Below the pieces are notes generated by a model, which saw nothing but the letters and a program-made list of their open reading frames with translations, ran no database searches and was not told the DNA's origin. 64,000 nucleotides of DNA from DAIOEK01 sp964648485 (GTDB lineage Bacteria; Chloroflexota; Anaerolineae; Anaerolineales; Anaerolineaceae): contig CAZYOF010000002.1 of the NCBI GenBank assembly GCA_964648485.1, positions 124,001 to 188,000 on the forward strand. Reading direction: 5' to 3'. The first letter of the stretch is position 1, and each line of letters starts with the position of its first letter. The position numbers and the translations under genes were made by a program. Below, piece by piece: positions 35,044-44,543 of the stretch.

Positions 35044-36273
35044 TCAATAAACTGATTGTTTTTCTATCTTGGGTTGATGTTCTTTTCGGGAAAGCATCAG
35101 GTAGAGAATGGGAGAGATGATACCGATCATAAAGCCGCCAAGCCAGATATTTCGCGGTCCGAAATGGTCATTCACAAACCCGCCAAAAGCAGGTCCGGTA
35201 CCCATGGCAACCCCGGAGGATAAGTTGTAAATGCTCATGTAACGTCCACGCATATCGGGAGGGGCAAGGTTGGCGACGAAGGTGGTGGTGGTCGGGATTA
35301 AAACCAGCTCACCGATTGTGAGAATGACCATGCTGGTCCAGAAACCCCAGAAGCCGTTAGCAAAAAATACACTGCCCACACCTACCGCGTAGAATAATGC
35401 ACCGGCTGCCATGACCATTACAGGCGGGAACTTCAATGTAAAGCGGGTGACGGCGATTTGAAATAGAACCACCATGATCGCATTCGTGGCCGGGATGAAA
35501 CCGTACAGGTTTTCCTGGATACCAAAGTTGTTTTTCAGGTAAACAGATAGAAGCACCCAGAGAACAGCCGACCCGGTCATGCAAAATGTAAACGCACCAA
35601 TGGTGGTAACGAACTTTTTATCCCTGAATATTTCTCCATATCCGGCTAGTCTTTGTTTTTGAACCTGCACACCTGTTTTGATGGATTTTTCAGGCAGGGT
35701 CTCTCGCGCACCAACGGCGAGAATGAGCGAGTATGCCAGCATGCAGGCTGATGCGATATAAAAAATGGTGCTATACGATTGAGAGGCTACAAATCCGCCG
35801 ATGGTTGGGCCAATTGCCACGCCCAGATTATTGCTCATCCGCAGCAGCGAATAGGCATCTGCCCGTTTCTCCTGGGGAATCAAGTCTGCCATCATGGCAT
35901 CGGAGGCTACACGGTACATGGGGTTGAATGCACCAGCCAGACTGAGCGCCAGTGCGAATCCGGCGAATGTGTTTGCCTGGTTCTGTAACATATATACAAC
36001 CGCGTTCCCGGCCAGCGCAATGACTAAAACCCATTTTCGCCCCACTTTGTCTGTCACCGGACCGGCAATAAAGTTCATCACCAGACCGACCGCCGCGTTC
36101 ATGCTGATGAGGGTAGAGGCGACGCCAAGCGGCTGGTTGAGTTTTCCGCTGACATACACCATCAAGAATGGCCAGATCATACTGGAGCCGATGGTGCTGA
36201 TCAGCATGCCAAAAAACATCAGCCAGAATTGGCGGGGATATTCATGCCATCCATTTTTTATCGTGGTTAACAT
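35044..36273 (-). CDS. Major facilitator superfamily transporter (drug-efflux-like)
   Basis: This 409-residue protein has twelve predicted helices. The loop-2/3 motif appears as GPVTDKVGRKWVL, and a second repeat of it in the C-terminal half is weak. The layout resembles bacterial multidrug MFS exporters, but the substrate cannot be assigned. The start at 36273 has only a poor ribosome site. No regulator gene is adjacent. Confidence 0.8.
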   Translation of the reverse strand: MLTTIKNGWHEYPRQFWLMFFGMLISTIGSSMIWPFLMVYVSGKLNQPLGVASTLISMNAAVGLVMNFIAGPVTDKVGRKWVLVIALAGNAVVYMLQNQANTFAGFALALSLAGAFNPMYRVASDAMMADLIPQEKRADAYSLLRMSNNLGVAIGPTIGGFVASQSYSTIFYIASACMLAYSLILAVGARETLPEKSIKTGVQVQKQRLAGYGEIFRDKKFVTTIGAFTFCMTGSAVLWVLLSVYLKNNFGIQENLYGFIPATNAIMVVLFQIAVTRFTLKFPPVMVMAAGALFYAVGVGSVFFANGFWGFWTSMVILTIGELVLIPTTTTFVANLAPPDMRGRYMSIYNLSSGVAMGTGPAFGGFVNDHFGPRNIWLGGFMIGIISPILYLMLSRKEHQPKIEKQSVY

Positions 36274-36289
36274 AAGACTTTATTTTAAC

Positions 36290-36322
36290 CGAAAAGGGAT
36301 GCTTCGATCAGAAGCATCCCTT
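36290..36322 (-). terminator. Intrinsic terminator after the bactofilin-like gene
   Basis: A 12-bp stem AAGGGATGCTTC / GAAGCATCCCTT with loop GATCA is followed on the minus strand by TTCGG after CCCTTTT. Confidence 0.8.
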
Positions 36323-36342
36323 AATTCCAGATAAAGATTTGG

Positions 36343-37743
36343 CTATACTTGATCGACTAATTCAGGTTTCTTCTGTAAGCGATTGATGATGTAGTAAGCT
36401 GCTGCTCCCAAACCGAAAGCTGTAACGACCAGGGCTAACACTCCACCGAAGAAGGGAATTGCTCTGAGCAGAGTGTAGATAACAACACCGAGCAAAAGGG
36501 AAGCGTATGGGTTCACCGGTTGATCTTTGACGAATTGTGACAGGATCCACTTTCCAACGAGGAAGGAGACAATCACCTTGCTGCCCAAAGCAACCATCAT
36601 TCCAAATACGATCAGGTAGGTAAGAATGACTGCTGTGCCAGACCAGAAGAATAAACCGGATAAACCACCCAGGGTGATGAATGCCAGCAGAACTGTAATC
36701 GAAATAACCACCAATACTGCCAGTCCAACTGCAATCCAGGTAAGGATGTATGTCAGAATACCGATGCCTGCTGATTGCCAGGGTTTGGTCTTCAGTGTTT
36801 GCACAAAGCTAGTGAACAGACCAGGGATCAGCCATAAGGCGAGTGCACCCAGAATGGACAGGGATACAAAATTCTTACCCATGTCTTTGATCGTTTTACC
36901 GATCTGAACCAGAATGCGGTTGCTGGTCTGCGGTTTTTCACTTACTTTTTCGGGTTTATCCGCTTTGTCGGGGACTGGCGTCATGTAAATGACAGAACCG
37001 GATGGAGTGCTCTTGATGGCAGAATCCTGAGGGACGATGCTGGTGTAGGATAAATTCCCGCCAATTTCAGCATCTTCTGCAATGTGCAGACCCGGATTGA
37101 GCGTCATGGGTATATTCTGTTGGGGAATATAAGGCGCTGAGGAGGTGCCATCAGATGGTTCCGCGACAACCGCAGATACATTCCGCCCGATTCGACCATT
37201 GATTTTCAAGGCACCTACATCCGCGTTTAGATCCCGATTGATATTGCCGGAGACAATCACCTGATACCCGCCTGCAGCGACATCTTTATTCACTTCGGCG
37301 CCCTGTAAAATCTCCAGGCTATACCCGCCGAAATATACATTCCGGCTGACTAGGGCTGGATTCTTGAAAGTTGTAGCCATACTGCCGGAGAAAACGCTTC
37401 CTTCTACTTTGCCAGACACAACTACAGTTTGTGCGCCCGTGAATAGATTTCCCTGAATGACAGCGCCTTCACCGATTGTCACGTTCTGCCCAAAAATGAA
37501 AGCGTCGCCGTTTACAGTACCATTGATGATTACATTCTGTGCAGATGCCAGGAGTAATCCATTAATGGTCCCTTCCATGATGACATTTTCTTGCGCAAGG
37601 ATCAGGTCATCATTGATGACTTCACCTTCATCCACCCGACCATCGGTGTCAATTTCATATGCCTGGACTGGTTGAACTGCAACGAAAGAGATGCTTAAGA
37701 CCAGCAAGGCAAGCAATACATATGAATGCCAATTCTTTTTCAT
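36343..37743 (-). CDS. Bactofilin-like repeat protein with membrane domain
   Basis: This 466-residue protein has a signal peptide (about 1-28). A right-handed beta-helix-like region of bactofilin/polymer-forming repeats follows (about 35-240; V-x-I-x-G-x-V-x-G-D units such as NVIINGTVNGDAFIFGQNVTIGEG). A short Pro/Lys linker and four to five C-terminal membrane helices (about 295-455) complete it. The fold suggests an exported scaffold tethered in the membrane. I do not know its function. A good ribosome site (AAGGAG) precedes the ATG, and a terminator follows the gene. Confidence 0.75.
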   Translation of the reverse strand: MKKNWHSYVLLALLVLSISFVAVQPVQAYEIDTDGRVDEGEVINDDLILAQENVIMEGTINGLLLASAQNVIINGTVNGDAFIFGQNVTIGEGAVIQGNLFTGAQTVVVSGKVEGSVFSGSMATTFKNPALVSRNVYFGGYSLEILQGAEVNKDVAAGGYQVIVSGNINRDLNADVGALKINGRIGRNVSAVVAEPSDGTSSAPYIPQQNIPMTLNPGLHIAEDAEIGGNLSYTSIVPQDSAIKSTPSGSVIYMTPVPDKADKPEKVSEKPQTSNRILVQIGKTIKDMGKNFVSLSILGALALWLIPGLFTSFVQTLKTKPWQSAGIGILTYILTWIAVGLAVLVVISITVLLAFITLGGLSGLFFWSGTAVILTYLIVFGMMVALGSKVIVSFLVGKWILSQFVKDQPVNPYASLLLGVVIYTLLRAIPFFGGVLALVVTAFGLGAAAYYIINRLQKKPELVDQV

Positions 37744-37810
37744 ATTAATAACTCCTTATACTCCAATTACGAATTCAATTGGGAAAAGTTGTGCATTCGC
37801 AAAGGTTTGC

Positions 37811-38644
37811 TTACCTGTTTTTGAAAAGTAATCCTTTTTGTGGAGAAAAGAAGTAAGCCAGAATAAAAAATAGTGTAGCGCTGAGAACAATAGCCGCTCC
37901 GGATGCAATATTCAGGTAATAACTGGCGAACAGCCCGATCAGGCTGGATAGGGCGCCAATGATCGCTGCGATTGCCATCATTGTTGGAAGTCTGCGGGTC
38001 AGCAGGTAGGCAGTTGCCCCTGGAGTTACCAGCATCGCGGCGACCAATCCAACGCCAACTGTCTGGGTCGAAACCACTACCGTGAGCGCCAGGAGGATCA
38101 TTAGAAGAGTGCGTAAAAAACTTACCGGAAGGCGCAGTGTTGCAGCCAGTATTGGATCAAAAGACACAACCAGGAAGTATTTGTACAGGGCAAAGATAAT
38201 TACCAGAATGAATAGTGCCAACAATCCGGTCAAAAGCAGATCGTTCCCGGATACCCCGAGCACATTTCCAAAGAGGATGTGGGATAGATCAACAGCATAA
38301 GTACGTATCGAACTGATTAATGCCACGCCCAGTGAGAGAGCAGCCGCAAAAAATATACCTATGGCGGTATCTTCTTTAATCGTACCTTCACGCGAAAAGT
38401 AGCTGATGCCAAGAGCCACCAGAATGGCAGCCACTAATGCGCCAATTAACAGATTTCCCTGAAGTAGATAAGCAACCGCAATACCCGGGAGGATGGCATG
38501 TGCCATTGCATCACCGAGGAATGCCATCCCCTTAAGAACCACATAACACCCGATCACCGCACACAAGATTCCGACAATTAGACCGGCAGCCAGCCCGCGC
38601 TGCATAAAAGTATATGTAAAAGGCGCTAATATCCAGGTAATCAT
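37811..38644 (-). CDS. Zinc/manganese ABC transporter permease
   Basis: This 277-residue permease of the ABC-3 (ZnuB/MntB) family has about eight helices. Conserved patterns include GMAFLGDAMAHAILPGIAVAYL, DLSHILFGNVLG and VGVGLVAAMLVTPGATAYLL. It imports divalent metal together with the ATPase and binding protein encoded upstream. Its start overlaps the ATPase stop by 4 bp. Whether Zn or Mn is preferred is not decided by sequence; the Fur-family regulator suggests zinc or a related metal. Confidence 0.92.
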   Translation of the reverse strand: MITWILAPFTYTFMQRGLAAGLIVGILCAVIGCYVVLKGMAFLGDAMAHAILPGIAVAYLLQGNLLIGALVAAILVALGISYFSREGTIKEDTAIGIFFAAALSLGVALISSIRTYAVDLSHILFGNVLGVSGNDLLLTGLLALFILVIIFALYKYFLVVSFDPILAATLRLPVSFLRTLLMILLALTVVVSTQTVGVGLVAAMLVTPGATAYLLTRRLPTMMAIAAIIGALSSLIGLFASYYLNIASGAAIVLSATLFFILAYFFSPQKGLLFKNR

Positions 38645-39450
38645 TTTGATACCTCACTGTGATGGTCGTGCCCACAACATTGATCAACCACAATGGCTCC
38701 ATCCAGCATCATCACCTGTGTATTGAAAGCTTTTTGGATGATTTCGGTGGTAAATACCTCGGCGGGTGGTCCAAACGCTATCATTTTCCGGTTGAGAAGC
38801 AGGACCAGTTCAAAACGTTCGCTGGCTAGGTTAAGGTCGTGGGTAGAGACAATGACAGTAACTTTTTCTTTTTTTAAATCATCGAGTAATTGGAGGGTGG
38901 CTTCCTGGGTGGAGAAATCAACCCCATTGAATGGTTCATCCATTAAGAGAATATGTGGATCCTGGGCGAGAGCTCGGGCAAGGAAAACCCGTTGTTGTTG
39001 ACCACCCGATAGTTGATTGATGGACCGGTCAGCGAGATCGTAAACATCCATCATGGAGAGGCTCTTTCTTACCGATTGATGGTCTTTCTGTCCGGGTGGT
39101 TGAAACCAGCGGATCTTTCCAAAGCGTCCCATCATAACTACATCGCGGACAGTAACGGGAAATCGCCAATCCACTTCCTCTCTTTGAGGAATATAGGCAA
39201 CACAATCCATGTGATGACCAAGAGGTTTTCCGTGAATAAAAATTTCGCCATTATTAATTGGCAGCAATCCTACCATTGCTTTAAACAGGGTAGATTTTCC
39301 GGCTCCGTTGGGTCCGACCACTGCGACACGGGCTCCATGGGGGACCTGGAAGGTAATATCTTCCAATATTGTTTGGTCACCAAAACTTACAGAGACGTTA
39401 TGGAAATCTAACATTGCCGGTGAGTGAAGTAGATCGTTTTCTGTATTCAT
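38641..39450 (-). CDS. Zinc/manganese ABC transporter ATP-binding protein
   Basis: This 269-residue ABC ATPase has Walker A GPNGAGKST, signature LSGGQQQRV and Walker B LLMDEPFNGVD. The Q-loop segment PQREEVDWRFPVTVRDVVMMGR is typical of the Mn/Zn importers. The C-terminus is odd: a CCGHDHH tail (residues ~258-264) could bind metal. It begins 6 bp after the stop of the binding-protein gene and belongs to the fur-znuA-ATPase-permease operon. Confidence 0.93.
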   Translation of the reverse strand: MNTENDLLHSPAMLDFHNVSVSFGDQTILEDITFQVPHGARVAVVGPNGAGKSTLFKAMVGLLPINNGEIFIHGKPLGHHMDCVAYIPQREEVDWRFPVTVRDVVMMGRFGKIRWFQPPGQKDHQSVRKSLSMMDVYDLADRSINQLSGGQQQRVFLARALAQDPHILLMDEPFNGVDFSTQEATLQLLDDLKKEKVTVIVSTHDLNLASERFELVLLLNRKMIAFGPPAEVFTTEIIQKAFNTQVMMLDGAIVVDQCCGHDHHSEVSK

Positions 39451-39455
39451 TATTT

Positions 39456-40409
39456 TTACCTGAGCGCATCAACAATGAGGCGGGTATTCCAGCGCATCAT
39501 CTGGAGATATGACGGTGCATTACCATTTTCATCCGTTAATGAATGGGTATAAAGGTTCTCAACCACTTTCACCCCTGTCTCGCTTGCTAATTGGTTAGCG
39601 AGTTGAGGATTTGAGCCAACTTCCAGGAAGACTGCTTTTGCATTTTTCTCCCGGATTTTATTGACCAGTTCAGTCAGCTGCTGCGGTGATGGCGAAGATC
39701 CGGTAGTGACGCTGGGAATAATTGTTCCAAGAACTTTAAAACCATAACGATCGGCAAAATATCCAAAAGATTCATGATTGGTAATTAATACCCGGTTTTC
39801 CGGCTGAATTTGGTTAACCTCGCTGTGAATCCAGATATCCAACTCTTTTAGCTGCTCGATATAAGCGGCGGCATTTTGTGTATATTGTTCTTCTCCGGGT
39901 GGATCAAGCTGACTTAACCCATTACGGATATTTTCTACATAGCGAATCACATTGTATGGATCCAGCCAAAAGTGAGGGTCACCTTCTTCGTGAACATGAC
40001 CATCTGCTTCAACCAGATGCGATTCTGCGTTGGCGGTATTTTGAAACTCATTGTGTGAATCACGGGTTTCCAACCCTTCAGATGCTACGATGATGATCTG
40101 ATTATTCAGATTGGGTTCATAATTTTTTTCCAACCAGGCTTCAAAACCAGCACCATTAATAATAATTGCTTTGCTATCTGTCATCCTGACAATATCTTTC
40201 GGTGAGGGTTCAAAAGTGTGGGGATCGATGCCGGCGGGAATCAGAACTTGCACTGTTAATCGATCTCCGGCAACCTGCTGGGCGATATCAGCAAGGAATG
40301 ATTCTATTGCCAATACCTGAAATTCGTCTTCTGACTTTTGGGGAGCAGGAGATACACAGGCACTTACTACGAGTATGAAGAGAAAACCAAGGAAAAATAT
40401 TTTTTTCAT
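39456..40409 (-). CDS. Zinc/manganese-binding lipoprotein (ZnuA-like)
   Basis: This 317-residue cluster-9 substrate-binding protein has a signal peptide ending in VSAC (Cys18). Its metal-ligand positions include the AGIDPHTFEPSP histidine and a His/Asp-rich loop ending VHEEGDPHFWLDP. Further ligand positions are ITNHESFGYF and the later EVGSNPQ region. The ATG at 40409 overlaps the TGA of the fur-family gene (ATGA), which fixes the start; longer frames run into fur. It captures metal for the permease. Confidence 0.93.
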   Translation of the reverse strand: MKKIFFLGFLFILVVSACVSPAPQKSEDEFQVLAIESFLADIAQQVAGDRLTVQVLIPAGIDPHTFEPSPKDIVRMTDSKAIIINGAGFEAWLEKNYEPNLNNQIIIVASEGLETRDSHNEFQNTANAESHLVEADGHVHEEGDPHFWLDPYNVIRYVENIRNGLSQLDPPGEEQYTQNAAAYIEQLKELDIWIHSEVNQIQPENRVLITNHESFGYFADRYGFKVLGTIIPSVTTGSSPSPQQLTELVNKIREKNAKAVFLEVGSNPQLANQLASETGVKVVENLYTHSLTDENGNAPSYLQMMRWNTRLIVDALR

Positions 40410-40846
40410 AATTGTTTTTGCTTTCTGCATGACGCACAATGTCCAAATAGTTGTAACCAATGCTCTGAAATGGCATAACCTTTGTCTTTCCCTATTCTGG
40501 TAAACCAGGCTTCCAGATCATCTCCACTGAAGTATTCGATCCTTCCACAATCCAGGCATAACAACAGATGCTGATGCCCTGAAGGCGCAGGCGCAAATGA
40601 CTGGCACCCTTTTGGCTGATGTACTCGTTGAACCAGGCTGGCATCTTCCAGCTTTTCCAGTGTGCGATATATTGTCATCAGACCGATTTCAGGTAATTCT
40701 TGTCTTGCTTGTAGAAAAATTTCCCGTGCATCCATAACCCGGATGCTGTCTGTCATGATTCTGACGACTGCGGTAAGCGGAGGCGTGATTCGGTAACCTT
40801 TCTCGCGCAAGATATCCATCCAGTTATCACGATCTCTATCTGGCAT
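40406..40846 (-). CDS. Fur-family metalloregulator (Zur-like)
   Basis: This 146-residue protein has an N-terminal winged helix (GYRITPPLTAVVRIM, TIYRTLEKLEDASLV). The C-terminal dimerisation half has the HQHLLLCLDCGRIEYF metal/zinc site and a final CGHCASC pair. It is the first gene of the metal ABC operon and has a Fur-box-like palindrome just upstream, so it should repress its own operon when metal is replete. Zur is the likeliest subtype from the operon content; Fur, Mur or PerR-like roles remain possible. Confidence 0.9.
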   Translation of the reverse strand: MPDRDRDNWMDILREKGYRITPPLTAVVRIMTDSIRVMDAREIFLQARQELPEIGLMTIYRTLEKLEDASLVQRVHQPKGCQSFAPAPSGHQHLLLCLDCGRIEYFSGDDLEAWFTRIGKDKGYAISEHWLQLFGHCASCRKQKQL

Positions 40847-40861
40847 GCTCGACCTTTCTTA

Positions 40862-40884
40862 TTGATAACGATTATCATTATCAA
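40862..40884 (-). promoter_or_regulatory. Fur/Zur-box operator
   Basis: The palindrome TTGATAA-N9-TTATCAA lies 16-38 nt before the fur-family start codon. It closely resembles the classic GATAATGATAATCATTATC box. It predicts metal-dependent autorepression of the operon. Confidence 0.85.
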
Positions 40885-40952
40885 TAATACCATACGCTAC
40901 GATGGTTCACAATAAGAGAATTTTCTTGTATAGTGTTTTGGATTACTCTGGA

Positions 40953-41666
40953 TTAATGACTGGAGAATGGATTGAAATTTGTGTGTGTGTCGAAGTAATC
41001 TTCATTTTCTACACGTTTCAACCAGTTCACAGCCCGGTAGGTTAGTGGTGTGAAAACAATTTCTATGCCCACTTTGAATACAAAATTTGAAATCAGCACT
41101 GCGAGCAATAAAGCTGGTGGCAATACACCCCAGAAAGCAATCGCTAGGAAAAGGAATGTGTCAATTGATTCGCCAACAAGGGTGGATCCTATCGTTCTCA
41201 ACCACAGCAGCTTCCCTTTTGTCAAGATTTTTATTTTAGCGAGCGTAAAGCTATTGCTGAATTCACCGGCAAAATAAGCTATCAGTGAGGCGACAACGAT
41301 TCGCGGGGTTTGACCGAGGATCACATGAAAGCTATCCTGCAACTCCCAACCATCTGCAGGTGGAAGAATATCCACGATGGTGAATATTCCAGCCGCAGCT
41401 AGTATCCAGAAAAAACCGGTCCAGATTACCCTTCTGGATCTGCGGTATCCATACACTTCTGTGAGGATGTCTCCGAAAATGTATGCAAGCGGGAACAGAA
41501 TGGTTCCGCCATCAAATGAGAAGGGACCTAATTGCAGGATTTTTGTCGATGCAATATTGGAAATCAATAAAACTGCAACAAATGCCGCAGTGACTAAATC
41601 TATCCAGCGATAATGTTGTTCTGATGAAGTGCTTTGTTGTTGACCTTTTATCTGATTTCCGTTCAT
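40953..41666 (-). CDS. Queuosine precursor transporter (YhhQ/QPTR, VUT family)
   Basis: This 237-residue membrane protein has six helices of the VUT/ECF-like fold. Known signatures seen are LLISNIASTKI, FPLAYIFGDILTEVYGYRRSR and the C-terminal YRAVNWLKR segment. Family members take up preQ0/preQ1 for queuosine synthesis. The ATG at 41666 is preferred; the frame extends to a TTG at 41699 that precedes the AAAGGAGG sequence. No preQ1 riboswitch is visible. Confidence 0.88.
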   Translation of the reverse strand: MNGNQIKGQQQSTSSEQHYRWIDLVTAAFVAVLLISNIASTKILQLGPFSFDGGTILFPLAYIFGDILTEVYGYRRSRRVIWTGFFWILAAAGIFTIVDILPPADGWELQDSFHVILGQTPRIVVASLIAYFAGEFSNSFTLAKIKILTKGKLLWLRTIGSTLVGESIDTFLFLAIAFWGVLPPALLLAVLISNFVFKVGIEIVFTPLTYRAVNWLKRVENEDYFDTHTNFNPFSSH

Positions 41667-41699
41667 TGTTTCATTTTTCCTCCTTTGTAAATCATACAA

Positions 41700-41724
41700 C
41701 GAAAAGCCGCCCTGATGGGCGGCT
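41700..41724 (-). terminator. Intrinsic terminator after the LysM gene
   Basis: An 8-bp stem AGCCGCCC / GGGCGGCT with loop TGAT is followed on the minus strand by TTTTC. Confidence 0.85.
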
Positions 41725-41745
41725 AATTTGGTTGTATGAAAAAAA

Positions 41746-42495
41746 TTATGGAGTAGCAGTGCCCGTTGGAATGATTGCAGTGGCGGGTAGGGTACCGGTT
41801 GGTGTACTGGTATTTGCCTGTGTTGGCACTGGTGTCACGATATTTACCGGGATATCCAGTAGTTGACCCAGGAAAATATTATTTGGATCAGTGAGTTTAT
41901 TCTGTTTGAGAATTGCATCAACGGTACTGTTAAATTTCTCTGCAATCGTTGAGAGGATTTCTCCCTGCTGAACAGCATACCCGCGGAAGATGTAACCCCT
42001 TACCAATTGGGTTAGATCAACGGGTGTGGGTGTGGGCAGTTCAGCACCCGGAGGTGGAATCAGAACTTTGGCGCCTACGGAAATCAGGCAGTTAGGACCA
42101 TATTGCGGTTCATTTAATTTAATCAAAACTGCCAGGTTGGTATTGTACCTTTCTGCCAGGTCATAACAAGTGTCATTTTCCTGCACAACTACTTCAAATG
42201 GACCTGATGCTGTGGGTGTCAGTGTGATGGTAGGCGTGGGGGTCTCAGTGGGTGTCTCTGTGGGCGTGTTGGTCGGCGTGACGGGTGTGGGCGTAGCAGT
42301 GTTGGTCGGTGTTGGGGTTTTACTGGCGAGGAATGGTAACAATGGTTTACTCTGATCGCCTGTCAGCCAGAAAACCACCACAAAAACGCCGACTACAACC
42401 AGCAAAACAGCAAGCGCCCCAAAAACGAAAGGACCCCATTGCTGTTTCTTTTTATAATTCTCAATCACTTCCTGTGCAGATTCTTTTTTGTTCAT
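41746..42495 (-). CDS. Membrane-anchored protein with two LysM domains
   Basis: This 249-residue protein has one helix (about 22-45), a TPTNTATPTPVTPTNT-type linker, and a first LysM (about 103-150, with two Cys in place of usual residues). A second LysM (about 168-215) and a short PTPTQ-containing tail follow. LysM domains bind peptidoglycan, so the protein is likely tethered between membrane and wall. Two extra Cys in LysM 1 could pair as a disulfide. No catalytic domain is attached. Confidence 0.88.
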   Translation of the reverse strand: MNKKESAQEVIENYKKKQQWGPFVFGALAVLLVVVGVFVVVFWLTGDQSKPLLPFLASKTPTPTNTATPTPVTPTNTPTETPTETPTPTITLTPTASGPFEVVVQENDTCYDLAERYNTNLAVLIKLNEPQYGPNCLISVGAKVLIPPPGAELPTPTPVDLTQLVRGYIFRGYAVQQGEILSTIAEKFNSTVDAILKQNKLTDPNNIFLGQLLDIPVNIVTPVPTQANTSTPTGTLPATAIIPTGTATP

Positions 42496-42637
42496 AGGTT
42501 TCCCTGAATTTTCTTTTTGGTTGATTTTCCTTATTCTACCTCAAAAAAAGACTCAATTATCTATACAAATTTACCATACTCCAACAACGATTACAGTGTC
42601 AGGTATGATGACCGCAGCAAATGGATTGTGAGTAGGC

Positions 42638-42643
42638 TATAAT
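42638..42643 (+). promoter_or_regulatory. -10 element for the S9 peptidase gene
   Basis: A perfect TATAAT overlaps the first ATG of the reading frame. This argues that translation starts downstream, at the TTG at 42672. The -35 is weak. Confidence 0.5.
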
Positions 42644-42671
42644 GTCGAAGTATTCATATTCGAGGTGTGCT

Positions 42672-44531
42672 TTGACTCAAAATGTAATTGTGATGCCTTA
42701 TGGAAGGTGGGTTTCAAAACTTACGACCGCCTGGATGGGTAGCGGGATTGGATTGAGTGATCCAGAATGGAGTGCAGACAAGCTGATCTGGCTGGAGAAA
42801 CGCGCTGACCGGTCTGCGCTGGTAAGTTATGACCTGATCGAAGGCTATCGCGACTTAACTTTTGCGCAAAAAATCAGAGGCGGATTGTTCTATGGCGGCG
42901 GGGATTTCCACGTTCGCAATAACCGAATTGTATTTATTGATAAAGATGGCCAGTTGTTCTTAACTCATGTATCGGGTGGGACGCCTGAGCTCATTTCAAC
43001 ACCGTCAGGTACATCTGCCTCTCCGGTTATCTCTCCTGATGGCAATTTTGTAATATTTGTAAACTCATCCGATGATATCGATCGCTTGATGATCGTTGAC
43101 CTTCGCGCATCCAACACCTCCACCCACACCCTTGTAGAAGGGGCAGATTTTTACATGCAGCCGGTATGGCATCCGGATGGTAAGATGATTGCCTGGGTGG
43201 AATGGTCACATCCACAGATGCCCTGGCAGGGTGCCCGGCTTGTCGCAGCACGGTTTGATGAAAACCAAAGGTGTGTTACAGATAAGGTTCAAATTTCAGG
43301 GGATGAGAAGATTCCAGTATTCCAACCCGAATTTTCAGCAGATGGCAAATGGATTGCCTGGCTTGAAAATCGGAGCGAATGGGATAGTTTGATGATTGCT
43401 TCCGTTGATGGCTGGCAGAAGAAAGAGATACTGGGGGATAAATCTATGTTGATCCCCGCCTGGCTGCAGGGAATGCGGGTAATCTCCTGGTCTCCGGATT
43501 CTAAATTTGTTTATGTTATTGGTAACGAAAATGGTTTTAGTGCGCTCTGGAAGGTTGATATTCAATCCGGAGAGTTTAACCCGATCGATACAGGTCCATA
43601 TACATATCTCGCCCAGATATCTGTTAATCCACGGGATGGCAGGATAGCTCTGCAGGCATCCTCTCCGAAATATACTCCAAGGTTGATTGTTCTTGGCGAT
43701 GACCGGATTACCATCCTTCGTACCGGAATGCCGGAAATGATCACTCCTGCAGAATTACCCCAATCTCAGTCAGTATCCTGGATGAGTAATTCCGGAAGAA
43801 TCCACGGGATATTTTATTCACCCACCAACCCAAATTATGCGGGGGAGGGATTGCCCCCGGTGATATTGCATGTGCATAGCGGACCCACCTCGCAAGTTCA
43901 GGCGAATTTTTCTGCTGACACAGCATTTTTTACCAGCCGGGGTTTTGCATATCTTTCTGTGAATTATCGTGGTTCCACCGGTTTTGGGCGCAGCTATCGT
44001 GAAGCACTGGATTACAACTGGGGAATATGTGATGTTGAAGATACTCTTTCTGCTGTCGAATTTCTGCGAAAGAGCGGGCTGGTTGATCCACAACGGATTA
44101 TTCTAAAGGGCAGCAGCGCGGGAGGTTTTACCGTACTCAATACGCTGATCCAATACCCGGGAAAATTTCGGGCAGCAATCTGCGCTTATGGAGTCGCTAA
44201 CCTGAGTTCGATCGTGGATGAAACCTTTAAGTTTGAGAGTCATTACTATGATTCATTGATCGGTCCATTGCAGGAGAGCGTTGAAATCATGCGTGAAAGG
44301 TCTCCTATTTATAAGGCGGAAGGAATCCGTGATCCCATTTTGCTGTTTCATGGAACTGATGATCCGGTCGTACCCATTTCGCAAACTGAGGAAATAGTTG
44401 AGAAACTAAAACAGAATGGCACCCCGTATCAGTACGTCAGATTTGAAGGAGAGGGACACGGCTGGCGACATGGGGAGACAATGGAAGTGTATTACCGGAC
44501 GATTGAGGATTTTTTAAATACTTACATATAG
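42672..44531 (+). CDS. S9 family prolyl oligopeptidase-like peptidase
   Basis: This ~619-residue cytoplasmic serine peptidase has an N-terminal WD40/PD40-type beta-propeller (about 1-360) with repeated SPDG and SADGKWIAWLEN blades. The C-terminal alpha/beta-hydrolase carries the triad: Ser in KGSSAGGF, Asp in GTDDPVVP and His in EGEGHGWRHG. It likely cleaves small peptides or acyl-peptides. The start chosen is TTG with GAGGTG upstream; the ATG at 42642 lies on a -10 sequence. murJ follows after 12 bp, so the two may be co-transcribed. Confidence 0.9.
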   Translation: MTQNVIVMPYGRWVSKLTTAWMGSGIGLSDPEWSADKLIWLEKRADRSALVSYDLIEGYRDLTFAQKIRGGLFYGGGDFHVRNNRIVFIDKDGQLFLTHVSGGTPELISTPSGTSASPVISPDGNFVIFVNSSDDIDRLMIVDLRASNTSTHTLVEGADFYMQPVWHPDGKMIAWVEWSHPQMPWQGARLVAARFDENQRCVTDKVQISGDEKIPVFQPEFSADGKWIAWLENRSEWDSLMIASVDGWQKKEILGDKSMLIPAWLQGMRVISWSPDSKFVYVIGNENGFSALWKVDIQSGEFNPIDTGPYTYLAQISVNPRDGRIALQASSPKYTPRLIVLGDDRITILRTGMPEMITPAELPQSQSVSWMSNSGRIHGIFYSPTNPNYAGEGLPPVILHVHSGPTSQVQANFSADTAFFTSRGFAYLSVNYRGSTGFGRSYREALDYNWGICDVEDTLSAVEFLRKSGLVDPQRIILKGSSAGGFTVLNTLIQYPGKFRAAICAYGVANLSSIVDETFKFESHYYDSLIGPLQESVEIMRERSPIYKAEGIRDPILLFHGTDDPVVPISQTEEIVEKLKQNGTPYQYVRFEGEGHGWRHGETMEVYYRTIEDFLNTYI

Positions 44532-44543
44532 GATCAAGAACTC

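Noticed and set aside
41667..41745. Possible preQ1 riboswitch upstream of the queuosine precursor transporter
   Set aside because: The only structure present is the terminator of the LysM gene. No preQ1 aptamer core is visible.
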